This document shows, piece after piece, positions 44,337 to 52,567 of a stretch of DNA of 64,000 nucleotides. Position 1 is the first letter of the stretch; each line of letters begins with the position of its first letter. The position numbers were made by a program, and so were the translations under genes. The DNA comes from JAYUJH01 sp043765375 (GTDB lineage Bacteria; Pseudomonadota; Alphaproteobacteria; Rickettsiales; UBA998), in assembly GCA_043765375.1 (NCBI GenBank), contig JAYUJH010000039.1, positions 6,225 through 70,224 on the forward strand, written 5' to 3'. The notes below the pieces were generated by a model. The model did not search any database, had not been told where the DNA came from, and saw nothing but the letters and a program-made list of their open reading frames with translations.

Positions 44337-46280
44337 TCAAACGCCCACCATAATTGAGGATTGCATATTATTACCATACATTCTTTCTGCCAATTGACGA
44401 TTTGCCTCCAGCTTATTATTAGGATTTTCTGGGGGATTTTCGGAGATATTTTCGGAGATATTTTCGGGGAGGCTTTCAAAGCGAGTTGCAGGCTGATTTA
44501 TCTGATAAGCACTTTCTAACCTTTGGCGATTTTCTTCTATACTAATATCAGACTTCATATTTGCCACCCAATTAGATTGCGCTAACGCCTCAACTTTTTG
44601 GTTAATCTGAACCACCGCTTCATCAATATTCAATTTCACAAACTTATGATTGCCAAGGAATGTTGCAAGCCTCTGGGTTATCGCTTTTTGTGCATCATCT
44701 GGTTGCTCAAGCACAATATTTGCACACATCTCCATCACCGAGTTAATTCCACCGCTTTTCACCAAATCAGGAGCGTTATCTTTGTCCGTCGCCATGGTGA
44801 GAAAGTTTGAACCAATGAATGCCAAACTTGCTATATTTCCTAAGTTTGCTGCTCTATCACCTGCTTGATAAGCACGTTTAGTTTTTTCAATATTTTCTAA
44901 ATCGGTTTCATTTTTTTTGACTTTTGCAATTGCTGCATCATATTCTTCTAATGATTTTTCTGGTGACTTTGGAGAATTACCTTGAAGACTCTCTTTTAAC
45001 TCATCTTTTATCAAGGCTTGTTCTTTTAGCAATCTGTCTTTTTCTTGAAAATATTTTCCAACCACTGGTTCTTTGCTTGGTTGTCGCGTAATGCCTTGCG
45101 GTGCTTTTTCCCATATGTCTTTATTTACGTTTTCAAGCAACCATTCATCATCACCTATATGTTCAGCATTATTTTTGTTCAAAACACCATCAAAGTTTTT
45201 GCGGTTATCTTTGTCTGTAGTTTCAACCAACTTAATGAGGTTCTGCACGTTGGCAGCAAGCCCTGCAATACGCATTGGTCTTTCTTGCAACCAATTACCA
45301 AATCTCTCAACCACATTACCATCTTGTTTGTGAGGCTCTTCAACAATATTATTCCCTGCAGAATTATTTCCTGCACCTGCGCCCGCACCAGCAGAGAAAT
45401 TATTCCCCGATGCAGCGACATTATTTCCCGCAATATTGTTCCCTGATACGCCACTCCCAAGCAAAGCAGAATGTTTATTTTCATGATGCTGCTCAGGCAA
45501 AATCGCCCCGAGCAACATTCCCGAACCCATAATCGCCGACGCTACCGCTTTATATTTATTACCCTGCTCCAACCCAGCTTGAACTCCAAGGCTTGCCCCG
45601 ATGAACTCCGCTCCCGCAAAAGTTGTTGATGAATTACTATTGGAAAATCTCCTTACCTTATCCCACAAATTATTGTCACTTTTATGTTCATCTAGCAATG
45701 TTTGAATATTAGTTGGAACTTTAACATCATTTGCTAGCAAAAAATTATTCAAATCCTCATATAAAAACGGCATTTGCGTTTCAGCAGTTTGCATTCCGTC
45801 AATTATCAAACCAAGACCGGGCAAAGTCCAAGCTGCCCCCTGCCATGCTTCCGCCCATTTACCAGTTTCCATTCCACGAATAGTTCCAGCAGCAACTGTG
45901 CTTAAATTACCTATAGTATAACCAACGCCAGCAATTGTTTTAATCGTCCGTTTATTGGCATTAGCATCTTTGGATTTTGTTTGCGTATCATGCTCAGTTT
46001 CTGTAGCAACATAATCACCACTGACTGATTTATCCTCCGCCATCATCGCAAGCAAATTGCCAGCTGTTTGAAAATCAGAAACTCGCAGAACTTTTGCACC
46101 ATTTGGCTCAATTCCAGCCATCACACCATAACGCCTTGCTTCCAGACTTTTTGTCACTTGTTGCAATTCATCTACGCTCGCATCATTTGGCATATAAAGC
46201 AATGCTTCGGGCGTTTCGCCATTATTAAAAACTTCAATATCTTTTATGATTGATTCGGAGCTACTAAAACTATATTTCAT
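44337..46280 (-). CDS. Unknown large protein, paralogue B of tandem pair
   Basis: 647 aa (MKYSFSSSES). It aligns over its length with paralogue A: N-terminal domain (MKYSF...IIKDIEV), AAGTIR in the first hydrophobic helix, QTAETQMPFLYEDL, LEQGNKYKAVASAIM, LPEQHHENKHSALLG, then a longer variable middle with Gly/Asn repeats (NNIAGNNVAASGNNF) and a predicted coiled coil (about 395-475), and the conserved C-terminal VMEMCANIVLEQPDD and QRLATFLGNHKFV. The tail has an (I/P)SEN-type repeat (ENISENISENPPENP). The middle insert is the main difference from A. Function unknown; the family appears to be duplicated in place. The upstream gap of 307 bases precedes it. Confidence 0.8.
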   Translation of the reverse strand: MKYSFSSSESIIKDIEVFNNGETPEALLYMPNDASVDELQQVTKSLEARRYGVMAGIEPNGAKVLRVSDFQTAGNLLAMMAEDKSVSGDYVATETEHDTQTKSKDANANKRTIKTIAGVGYTIGNLSTVAAGTIRGMETGKWAEAWQGAAWTLPGLGLIIDGMQTAETQMPFLYEDLNNFLLANDVKVPTNIQTLLDEHKSDNNLWDKVRRFSNSNSSTTFAGAEFIGASLGVQAGLEQGNKYKAVASAIMGSGMLLGAILPEQHHENKHSALLGSGVSGNNIAGNNVAASGNNFSAGAGAGAGNNSAGNNIVEEPHKQDGNVVERFGNWLQERPMRIAGLAANVQNLIKLVETTDKDNRKNFDGVLNKNNAEHIGDDEWLLENVNKDIWEKAPQGITRQPSKEPVVGKYFQEKDRLLKEQALIKDELKESLQGNSPKSPEKSLEEYDAAIAKVKKNETDLENIEKTKRAYQAGDRAANLGNIASLAFIGSNFLTMATDKDNAPDLVKSGGINSVMEMCANIVLEQPDDAQKAITQRLATFLGNHKFVKLNIDEAVVQINQKVEALAQSNWVANMKSDISIEENRQRLESAYQINQPATRFESLPENISENISENPPENPNNKLEANRQLAERMYGNNMQSSIMVGV

Positions 46281-46587
46281 AATCTAATCCTTGAAATCCT
46301 TAAAATAATATTTTAGTCTTTACCGTATCTTAATATTTAATTTAGCATTATATGTTGCCGTGTTATTCGCATATTCATCTTCGTCAAAAAATATTATATT
46401 CTCAGATTGTTACAGATTTGTGGCAATGCAAAAAATAATATTACCAAAAATAAATCTTTGCGAATATTATTGCTTTTTTTCGCAATTTGCACCTTATTAT
46501 GTTTTCTGAATAAACACACTATAAAATATAAAATACCATAAATTAAATAAACAATATAACTTAAATATGTATCAAATAATAAGGCTT
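46281..46587. other. Intergenic region without recognisable feature
   Basis: AT-rich spacer between two divergent genes (paralogue B and the TPR lipoprotein). It must contain promoters for both, but I see no convincing consensus. A weak AT-only hairpin followed by a T-run occurs near 46436-46490. Nothing else is supported. Confidence 0.5.
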
Positions 46588-48438
46588 ATGAATAAAACAC
46601 TTGTAATAATTGGAATATTTGCTTTGCTTGGTTGCTCAGCAATGTTGGTTGGAAAAAGTTATAATAGCTCAAATGATGCTACAATGCAACAGTCGGCTGC
46701 AATCAACTCGCCCCAACCACTCGCTTTCGCCAATAAATATGGTAATTATTTAGCGGGCAGAACGGCGAGCATTAATGGCGACCATCTGAATGCAGCCAAG
46801 TTTTTGGGGCATATCGCCCAGCTTGAAAAGAAAAAATCACCACCAATGCTAGGCAATCTCGCTATTCGCCATTATTTGCTTTCAGGTGAGATTGAAAAAG
46901 CAATTAAATTAGCTGATTTTTATGATGATAAAGCAAAATCTAATATATCCACGGCAAAAGCTAAAAATATTATTCCAGATGATGGCTATAATAATTTGTT
47001 ATTAGTGGTAAGTGCGTTAAAAGACAAACAAACCCCAGAAAATGAAATAGTAGAAAATGAAATAGTAGAAAATGCAGACCTAAAAAAACAAGATTTCGCC
47101 ATAGCTGAATTGCGTTTGAAAAATATAAATCCACAAGGATTTGCTAGCTTATTTGTTCCATTTATTCAATCATGGATTGCATTTGAGCAAACAAATAAAA
47201 TAACCCGTGTCACCGTGGCAGATGCACTTCCACATCAACAATTGCGCAGTTTGCAATATTATCATGAAGCATTGCAACTTGAAATAAATGCAGAGATCGC
47301 CAAAGCAGCAGCGATTTACGAAAAACACACAATTAATATAGAAAAAACTCCCGATGCGATGATTTTCTCCGCATTACGTTTTTTTAACGCTAATAATTTA
47401 TCCGCAAAATCATTAGAATTATTGGAGGAATTAAGAAGCAAACGCCCCCGTGATGCTTTTTGGCACATGCGCACCACCGAAGAAATGCTCAAAGAAATCG
47501 CCAATTGCGACTATCTCAAAATAAGCAACACAACGCAAGGAGTGGCGGAATCATTGGCTAATATTGGCTATATTTTAGCAAGCGAAGGAGCAGCTGAAGA
47601 AGGGCAGATTCTGCTCCAACTTGCTATTTATTTGCGCCCTAATCATGATTTATATAAATTAATATTGGCAGAATCACTGGAAGAATTAGATTATTTTGAT
47701 GCAGCACTAAACCTATATCAACAAATAAAACAACCGCCATTCGTGGCTGACCTTGTGCAGATTTCAATCGCTAGAACCTTGCATAGCCAAGGCAAAACAG
47801 AGCAAGCGAAGGAATTATTGCAACAATTAGCCAAAACTCTCCCCGTGAAATATAATATTGAGGTGATGCTTGGTGATTTGGAGCGAGCCGCCAATAATGA
47901 TGCACAGGCAATTGCACATTATAGCAAAGCACTTGAAATAATTGGCAAGCCGAGCAAAATTGATTGGCCGTTATTATTTCGCCGTGGTATTTTGTTGGAT
48001 CAACTTGGTGAGCTGGAAAAAGCACAAACTGATTTCACCACCGCCCTATCTTTAAGCCCCAGCGAGCCAGAAATTGTCAATTATATGGCTTATAGCTGGT
48101 TGATGCGCGGTGAAAAACTGGAACAAGCTAGAGAAATGCTTGAAGGCGCAGTTGATTCCGCTCCAAATAATGCGCATATTATTGATAGTTATGGTTTTGC
48201 ATTATATCTGCTAGGCGATTATAAAAAAGCATTTAATGTGTTGGAGGCGGCATTGGAGTTAATCCCCGCTGACCCAACTGTTAATGATCATTATGCTAAT
48301 GTTTTATGGCAGTTAGGACGCAAAAATGAGGCAATATTTCACTGGAAACGAGCATTATTGTTCAAACCAAATGAAAAAGGGGCAAAATCAGCGATTAAAT
48401 TGAAATTGAAAAACGGGTTAAAACCTTTGGTTAAATAA
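46588..48438 (+). CDS. TPR-repeat lipoprotein
   Basis: 616 aa from the ATG at 46588 (MNKTLVIIGIFALLGC), chosen for its lipoprotein signal with lipobox LLGC; an ATG seven codons earlier is possible. The rest is helical tetratricopeptide repeats, clearest in the second half (YLRPNHDLYKLILAESLEEL, LFRRGILLDQLGELEKAQTD, AYSWLMRGEKLEQAREMLEG, SYGFALYLLGDYKKAFNVLE, NVLWQLGRKNEAIFHWKRAL). Proteins of this type upstream of ispE are common in Alphaproteobacteria; they may support outer-membrane or cell-envelope complexes. A tandem 15-bp duplication encodes ENEIVENEIVEN near residue 160. Confidence 0.9.
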   Translation: MNKTLVIIGIFALLGCSAMLVGKSYNSSNDATMQQSAAINSPQPLAFANKYGNYLAGRTASINGDHLNAAKFLGHIAQLEKKKSPPMLGNLAIRHYLLSGEIEKAIKLADFYDDKAKSNISTAKAKNIIPDDGYNNLLLVVSALKDKQTPENEIVENEIVENADLKKQDFAIAELRLKNINPQGFASLFVPFIQSWIAFEQTNKITRVTVADALPHQQLRSLQYYHEALQLEINAEIAKAAAIYEKHTINIEKTPDAMIFSALRFFNANNLSAKSLELLEELRSKRPRDAFWHMRTTEEMLKEIANCDYLKISNTTQGVAESLANIGYILASEGAAEEGQILLQLAIYLRPNHDLYKLILAESLEELDYFDAALNLYQQIKQPPFVADLVQISIARTLHSQGKTEQAKELLQQLAKTLPVKYNIEVMLGDLERAANNDAQAIAHYSKALEIIGKPSKIDWPLLFRRGILLDQLGELEKAQTDFTTALSLSPSEPEIVNYMAYSWLMRGEKLEQAREMLEGAVDSAPNNAHIIDSYGFALYLLGDYKKAFNVLEAALELIPADPTVNDHYANVLWQLGRKNEAIFHWKRALLFKPNEKGAKSAIKLKLKNGLKPLVK

Positions 48439-48460
48439 TATATAAAAATCCACATTATCA

Positions 48461-49324
48461 ATGAAACGACAAACAAAAGCTAAATTAAATCTATGCTTGC
48501 ATATTGAACGACGGTTACCAAATGGCTATCATATGTTGCAAAGCATTGTCGCTTTTTGTGACGTGGGTGACATGATAGAAATCACAGCTGCTGATGATAT
48601 ATCAAATGATATCTCACTTGAAGTGACGGGGCGTTTTGCGCAAGAACTTAGTGAAAATAATATAATCATAAAATCTGCCCACGCTTTGCAACATTATTCA
48701 ACTATGCAATCAGGGCAAGGTGCGCATATTATGTTAGAAAAAAATCTCCCCGTTTCATCAGGGATTGGGGGTGGTTCAGGTGACGCTGCAATCACATTGC
48801 AACTGCTCAATCAATTATGGCAATGCGGATTGAGTGATGCACAATTAGCTGAAATTGGTTTGCAAATCGGTGCTGATGTTCCAGCGTGTCTATATGGTAA
48901 AATATGCTACATGAGTGGAATTGGTGAAAATATTTCCCCCCTGTCCCACGCTCAACTACAATCTAGCTATGATGGTTTATACGCAGTATTAATCAACCCG
49001 TTAATTAGTATTTCCACCAAGGATATTTTTGCGAAACTGCCCCCTCCAGAATATGATGCAAACATAATATGGCATGATGATTTTTTGGCTACTATCCGTG
49101 CGAATAGTAATCATTTGCAACAAATAGCCATAAGCGAATGCGACGCAATCGCAACTATTATCTCCTACCTTCAATCACAACCACAAACCTTAATCGCCCG
49201 TATGAGTGGCAGCGGAGCAACTTGCTTTGCTTTATGTGAAACCGCAGATTTAGCGCATGAATTGATGCGTCACGCTATAAAATATTTCCCCAATTATTGG
49301 GTTGCTTGCGGTGCAATCTCATAA
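48461..49324 (+). CDS. ispE: 4-(cytidine 5'-diphospho)-2-C-methyl-D-erythritol kinase
   Basis: 287 aa. GHMP kinase of the MEP isoprenoid pathway. Motifs are KAKLNLCLHIERRLPNGYHM, the ATP loop LPVSSGIGGGSGDAA, GADVPACLYGK and ARMSGSGATCFALCET. It lies 22 bases after the TPR lipoprotein gene, an arrangement shared with many Alphaproteobacteria. It implies isoprenoids are made by the non-mevalonate route. Confidence 0.97.
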   Translation: MKRQTKAKLNLCLHIERRLPNGYHMLQSIVAFCDVGDMIEITAADDISNDISLEVTGRFAQELSENNIIIKSAHALQHYSTMQSGQGAHIMLEKNLPVSSGIGGGSGDAAITLQLLNQLWQCGLSDAQLAEIGLQIGADVPACLYGKICYMSGIGENISPLSHAQLQSSYDGLYAVLINPLISISTKDIFAKLPPPEYDANIIWHDDFLATIRANSNHLQQIAISECDAIATIISYLQSQPQTLIARMSGSGATCFALCETADLAHELMRHAIKYFPNYWVACGAIS

Positions 49325-49352
49325 CTCACTCACTTCATAACTCACTCACTTC
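49321..49352. repeat. 16-bp tandem duplication at convergent gene ends
   Basis: The unit ataactcactcacttc occurs twice in tandem, followed by a partial third. It spans the stop of ispE and the last codons of miaA, and the stop of each gene lies within it. A recent slippage-type duplication is likely. Confidence 0.8.
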
Positions 49353-50189
49353 ATAATTCACCCATTGATTACGAATCCATGTTAATTGCCGCTTGGCATA
49401 TTGACGGCTAGCAGCCTGCCCCATTTCAATCGCTTGCGCAAACGTGCAATCACCTCGCAAATGATTAATTAATTGCCGCACTCCAACCGCTCGCATTAAC
49501 GGCAATTCATCGCTATAATTCTGTGCCAATAATTGCTTTGCCTCTTCCAATCCACCATGTTCAACCATATAAATATAGCGTGCATCAATATTTTGATAAA
49601 GCTGTTGCCGTGATAATTCTGTGATAATCACCCTAAATTGTGCATTCGGAAATGGCGCAATATTTGGTTGATTTTGCCACCATAATAATGATTTGCCCGT
49701 TGAGCGTATCACTTCCAAAGCTCTTGCCATACGCTGTGCATCATGCAAAATTAGCGCAATATCTGGATCTTCTTGCGTTAAATATATGCTCAAATCAACC
49801 GCATTTAACGCCCGAACTTGTAACCTTAATTGTGCATCAATTTCAGGAATTGCAACCATTCCTTGCATCATCGCCTTCAAATATAACCCTGTTCCACCCG
49901 TTAAAATGGGGGTTTTGCCCAACTCCCAAGCCGCACAAATATGTTGTTTGGCTAACTCAACATATCGCATCATATTGCAAACATCATCAGCTTTTAATGC
50001 ACCATAAAGCATATGCGGCACTTGCATTTTATCATGCTCGGTTGGTTGCGCTGTTAAAATCGGTGCGTCAACATAAATCTGCATTGCATCAGCATTAATT
50101 ATCACGCCATCAATTTGTTGCGCCAATTTCATCGCCACCGCTGATTTGCCCGAGGCAGTCGCCCCGCTTACTATCACGATTTTATTCAA
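49335..50189 (-). CDS. miaA: tRNA dimethylallyltransferase
   Basis: 284 aa. It prenylates A37 of tRNAs reading UNN codons. The P-loop VSGATASGKSAVA starts at residue 8. The motifs INADAMQIYVDAPILTAQPT (D at the tRNA base-flipping site), LYGALKADD, PILTGGTGLYLKAMM and QYAKRQLTWIRNQW are present. Slightly shorter than the typical 300-320 residues. It overlaps the upstream 424-aa gene by 4 bases (ATGA), so the two are translationally coupled. Confidence 0.97.
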   Translation of the reverse strand: MNKIVIVSGATASGKSAVAMKLAQQIDGVIINADAMQIYVDAPILTAQPTEHDKMQVPHMLYGALKADDVCNMMRYVELAKQHICAAWELGKTPILTGGTGLYLKAMMQGMVAIPEIDAQLRLQVRALNAVDLSIYLTQEDPDIALILHDAQRMARALEVIRSTGKSLLWWQNQPNIAPFPNAQFRVIITELSRQQLYQNIDARYIYMVEHGGLEEAKQLLAQNYSDELPLMRAVGVRQLINHLRGDCTFAQAIEMGQAASRQYAKRQLTWIRNQWVNYEVSEL

Positions 50190-51460
50190 TCTCGCACGCC
50201 CGTGAAATGCGATAATTCCTCCATTATCAATGAATTAATCGCCGCTTGGTCATCAATTAAAAGCTCGTATCTATCCGCTAAAATCTTATAATCATTTAAT
50301 GTGAGTTTCAAATCAAACGCCACCAAATCGTTCTCACTCACGCCAAGCCCAATCGCACGGCGCATCACATCAACCACTCTCATATCATTGCGCATTGCTT
50401 CATCAATTAATTTTGCTGCCATACGCAAATTGCAACGCACTGTTGCTAAATTATCACTCGGAGCGTTATTATTTGATGCTGTCACCATATTATTTTCAAC
50501 ATTATGAATTAGCGAAGTGTTTGGAAGAGATCTGTTTGGAGCTGGTATAGCGGATATATCCGATTTTTTAGGCGTTTTTTTGGTTAATATTGATAATATT
50601 TTTTCTTGATTATTTGAGTTAATAGATTGAGGCGCAATCGTTTGAGGGGTAACGATTTGTGAAGTAACAATTTGTGGAATTGTCGGAATATTTAAGGGAG
50701 CATTATTTTCATTCAATATATGACTAATTTCTGCGGGCTGCACCATATTAATGGTTGCATTATTGGCAATATTATTATTGCTAGGAGGCTTTGCTTGAGT
50801 GGAAGCAACGGGTTTGAAGTTCGCATGACGATGAGTTATGTTGATTATTTCACTCGCTGGAATAAATATAGTTGCATAAAAAGCACACTCACCCGAAGCA
50901 TATCGCTCTATCTCCAACGCCTTGGCTCTGCCATTAGCGGAATAAAGTGAATAAGTGTAACTCCGCACTTCATGGGTGGTGCTGATGCTTGTGCCACGCA
51001 CATTTTTCAAACGCAAATCATAGCGTAGGTTCAACCAATCGGACATTCCCGCAGTGTTTTCTCGCACATAAAGCTGGTTTGGCATTTCACCAATATTCAA
51101 CAATTGGAAGTCTTCATCAGTGCATAAATGCGGTTTATGCGGTTCAGGAACTATTTTTGATAATGCTAAATATGGTTCTGCATTCTCTTGAGTGGCAATT
51201 ATCATTGAGCATATTTTTAAGCCCTTATAATCCAGCAAGGAATGTGAAATAAACTGATTGCCCGCAAAATGATGGGTTGTTTGCGTTCCAACCACTAGTT
51301 GCTTATTTGATATTTCATCTTGTTGTAAAGTTGAAAAACTTAAACAGTCTCCTTCTCTGATATGCAATATATCATGAGTTTTACTTAATTCTACATTGCC
51401 GCTGTGCAACAATTCTTTTAATGATAAAGATTGTCGCAGCTTATTTAATAGTTTTACCAT
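50186..51460 (-). CDS. DUF2491-like N-terminal domain with long C-terminal extension
   Basis: 424 aa from the ATG at 51460. Residues about 35-220 align by eye with the DUF2491/YjfK-like protein at 9444-10097: IREGDCLSFSTLQQDEISNK against IRTGDILKFAYLPQAELSNK, PYLALSKIVPEPH against EYLGICKKIPKPD, and IERYASGECAFYATIF against IEVYASGEIEACATIY. A low-complexity linker follows (residues about 230-320, Asn/Thr/Ser/Gln/Ile rich, TPQTIAPQSINSNNQ), then a helical C-terminal domain (LRMAAKLIDEAMRNDMRVVD, LTLNDYKILADRYELL) that I do not recognise. It overlaps miaA by 4 bases. This appears to be a second, derived member of the DUF2491 family in the same genome, outside the PspA cassette. Function unknown. 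Confidence 0.75.
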   Translation of the reverse strand: MVKLLNKLRQSLSLKELLHSGNVELSKTHDILHIREGDCLSFSTLQQDEISNKQLVVGTQTTHHFAGNQFISHSLLDYKGLKICSMIIATQENAEPYLALSKIVPEPHKPHLCTDEDFQLLNIGEMPNQLYVRENTAGMSDWLNLRYDLRLKNVRGTSISTTHEVRSYTYSLYSANGRAKALEIERYASGECAFYATIFIPASEIINITHRHANFKPVASTQAKPPSNNNIANNATINMVQPAEISHILNENNAPLNIPTIPQIVTSQIVTPQTIAPQSINSNNQEKILSILTKKTPKKSDISAIPAPNRSLPNTSLIHNVENNMVTASNNNAPSDNLATVRCNLRMAAKLIDEAMRNDMRVVDVMRRAIGLGVSENDLVAFDLKLTLNDYKILADRYELLIDDQAAINSLIMEELSHFTGVRD

Positions 51461-51531
51461 ATCCAATCACTATAACGTTAATTCAAGTTAATGATTAGAT
51501 TTTGATTAGTCAACTAAAATTATTGATGATT

Positions 51532-51657
51532 TTATCCTTGGCGAGCTTTGAAGCGTGGATTAACCTTATTAATCACATACATTCTGCCTTTACGACGCAC
51601 CATACGGCAATGTTTATCACGACCTTTAGCAGATTTGAGCGAGCTTAATATTTTCAT
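51532..51657 (-). CDS. rpmJ: 50S ribosomal protein L36
   Basis: 41 aa, the full L36 ([18 protein letters not shown], then [19 protein letters not shown] and KARQG at the end). It is the longer, Cys-poor proteobacterial form lacking the four-ligand zinc site. It is isolated from other ribosomal protein genes, as usual for rpmJ in Alphaproteobacteria. A set of short dyad repeats occupies the 130 bases upstream of its start. Confidence 0.97.
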   Translation of the reverse strand: MKILSSLKSAKGRDKHCRMVRRKGRMYVINKVNPRFKARQG

Positions 51658-51678
51658 AAAAATATCCTTTGAAATTAA

Positions 51679-51797
51679 ATTAATGAAACTAATTAGCAAT
51701 CTACGCTGCTTTTGTCAAATGATTTAATTAGTGAAGCTAATTAATGGCATATAAAGATTAGTGAAGCTAATTAACATAAATACTTATATTAATGAAG
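51679..51797. repeat. Dyad repeats upstream of rpmJ
   Basis: Two identical copies of ATTAGTGAAGCTAATTAA (51727-51744 and 51757-51774), 30 bases apart, a diverged copy at 51679-51696 (ATTAATGAAACTAATTAG), and a fragment at 51788-51797. Each full unit has the dyad AATTAG-N5-CTAATT. The spacing (30 bases, about three helical turns) and dyads are operator-like. They lie between the rpmJ start and the queE stop. Confidence 0.65.
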
Positions 51798-51850
51798 TCT
51801 TGGGTTGTGTTGCGATTTGCAGCAAGCAACAGTAAAAATAAAAATATAGC

Positions 51851-52519
51851 CTAAGCAACGCCAATAATTTTATGTAGTTGCAGGCTTAAATGATAATTTT
51901 TCGCCTTAGATAACTTAATCGTATGTGACATATTATGCGCATTTTTCAGCGGGCAATATTCGTCCATCGGCTGAAGATAAATCGGCAGTGATGGAATGGC
52001 GGATTGCCCCACTTCTGGCACAAAATCATATGGCTTTTGTGTAGCGGAAATAATGAACTTGAGCGCATTCACACGATGCAACAAATCAGGGCGTAATGTT
52101 CCATAAAAACCACTTGCGGCTTTGGGTGAGCAGATTATCTCAACTAGGTGAGGCAATGCTTGAAATAATGTTCCATTTGTTTCAATCTGCACGACGTAAC
52201 CTTGCGCAATCAAAGCCTCACATAATGGTGCAATATTTTGTCGCAACGGTTCGCCCCCTGTTATCACTACTAATGATGCGACATAATTCGCTGAACATGT
52301 CTGCACTTGCTGCATAATTGCTTGAATTGAAAGCGGTGCGAATGATTCAAACTCAGTATCACAAAATCCACAAGCGAGGTTGCACCCACCAAGGCGCACA
52401 AAAACTGAAGCTCGCCCCGCATGAGGCCCTTCGCCTTGCATAGTGGCGAAAATCTCTTGTATCTGTAGCACATCGCCATCATTTAATATTGGTTTTCTTT
52501 TTGGGTTGCGTCCGAACAT
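51851..52519 (-). CDS. queE: 7-carboxy-7-deazaguanine synthase
   Basis: 222 aa from the ATG at 52519 (MFGRNPKRKP), the residue where similarity begins; upstream codons would overlap the divergent metZ. Radical-SAM enzyme: cluster cysteines 46, 50 and 53 in GGCNLACGFCDTEF (CxxxCxxC), followed by the GGEPLRQ glycine-rich SAM motif. It forms the deazaguanine core in queuosine synthesis, with queF at 24196-24648. The C-terminus is LQLHKIIGVA. Confidence 0.96.
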   Translation of the reverse strand: MFGRNPKRKPILNDGDVLQIQEIFATMQGEGPHAGRASVFVRLGGCNLACGFCDTEFESFAPLSIQAIMQQVQTCSANYVASLVVITGGEPLRQNIAPLCEALIAQGYVVQIETNGTLFQALPHLVEIICSPKAASGFYGTLRPDLLHRVNALKFIISATQKPYDFVPEVGQSAIPSLPIYLQPMDEYCPLKNAHNMSHTIKLSKAKNYHLSLQLHKIIGVA

Positions 52520-52567
52520 TTTTGTGTATATCTGTTGTGAAACAATAATATAACACGGAAAAACATC

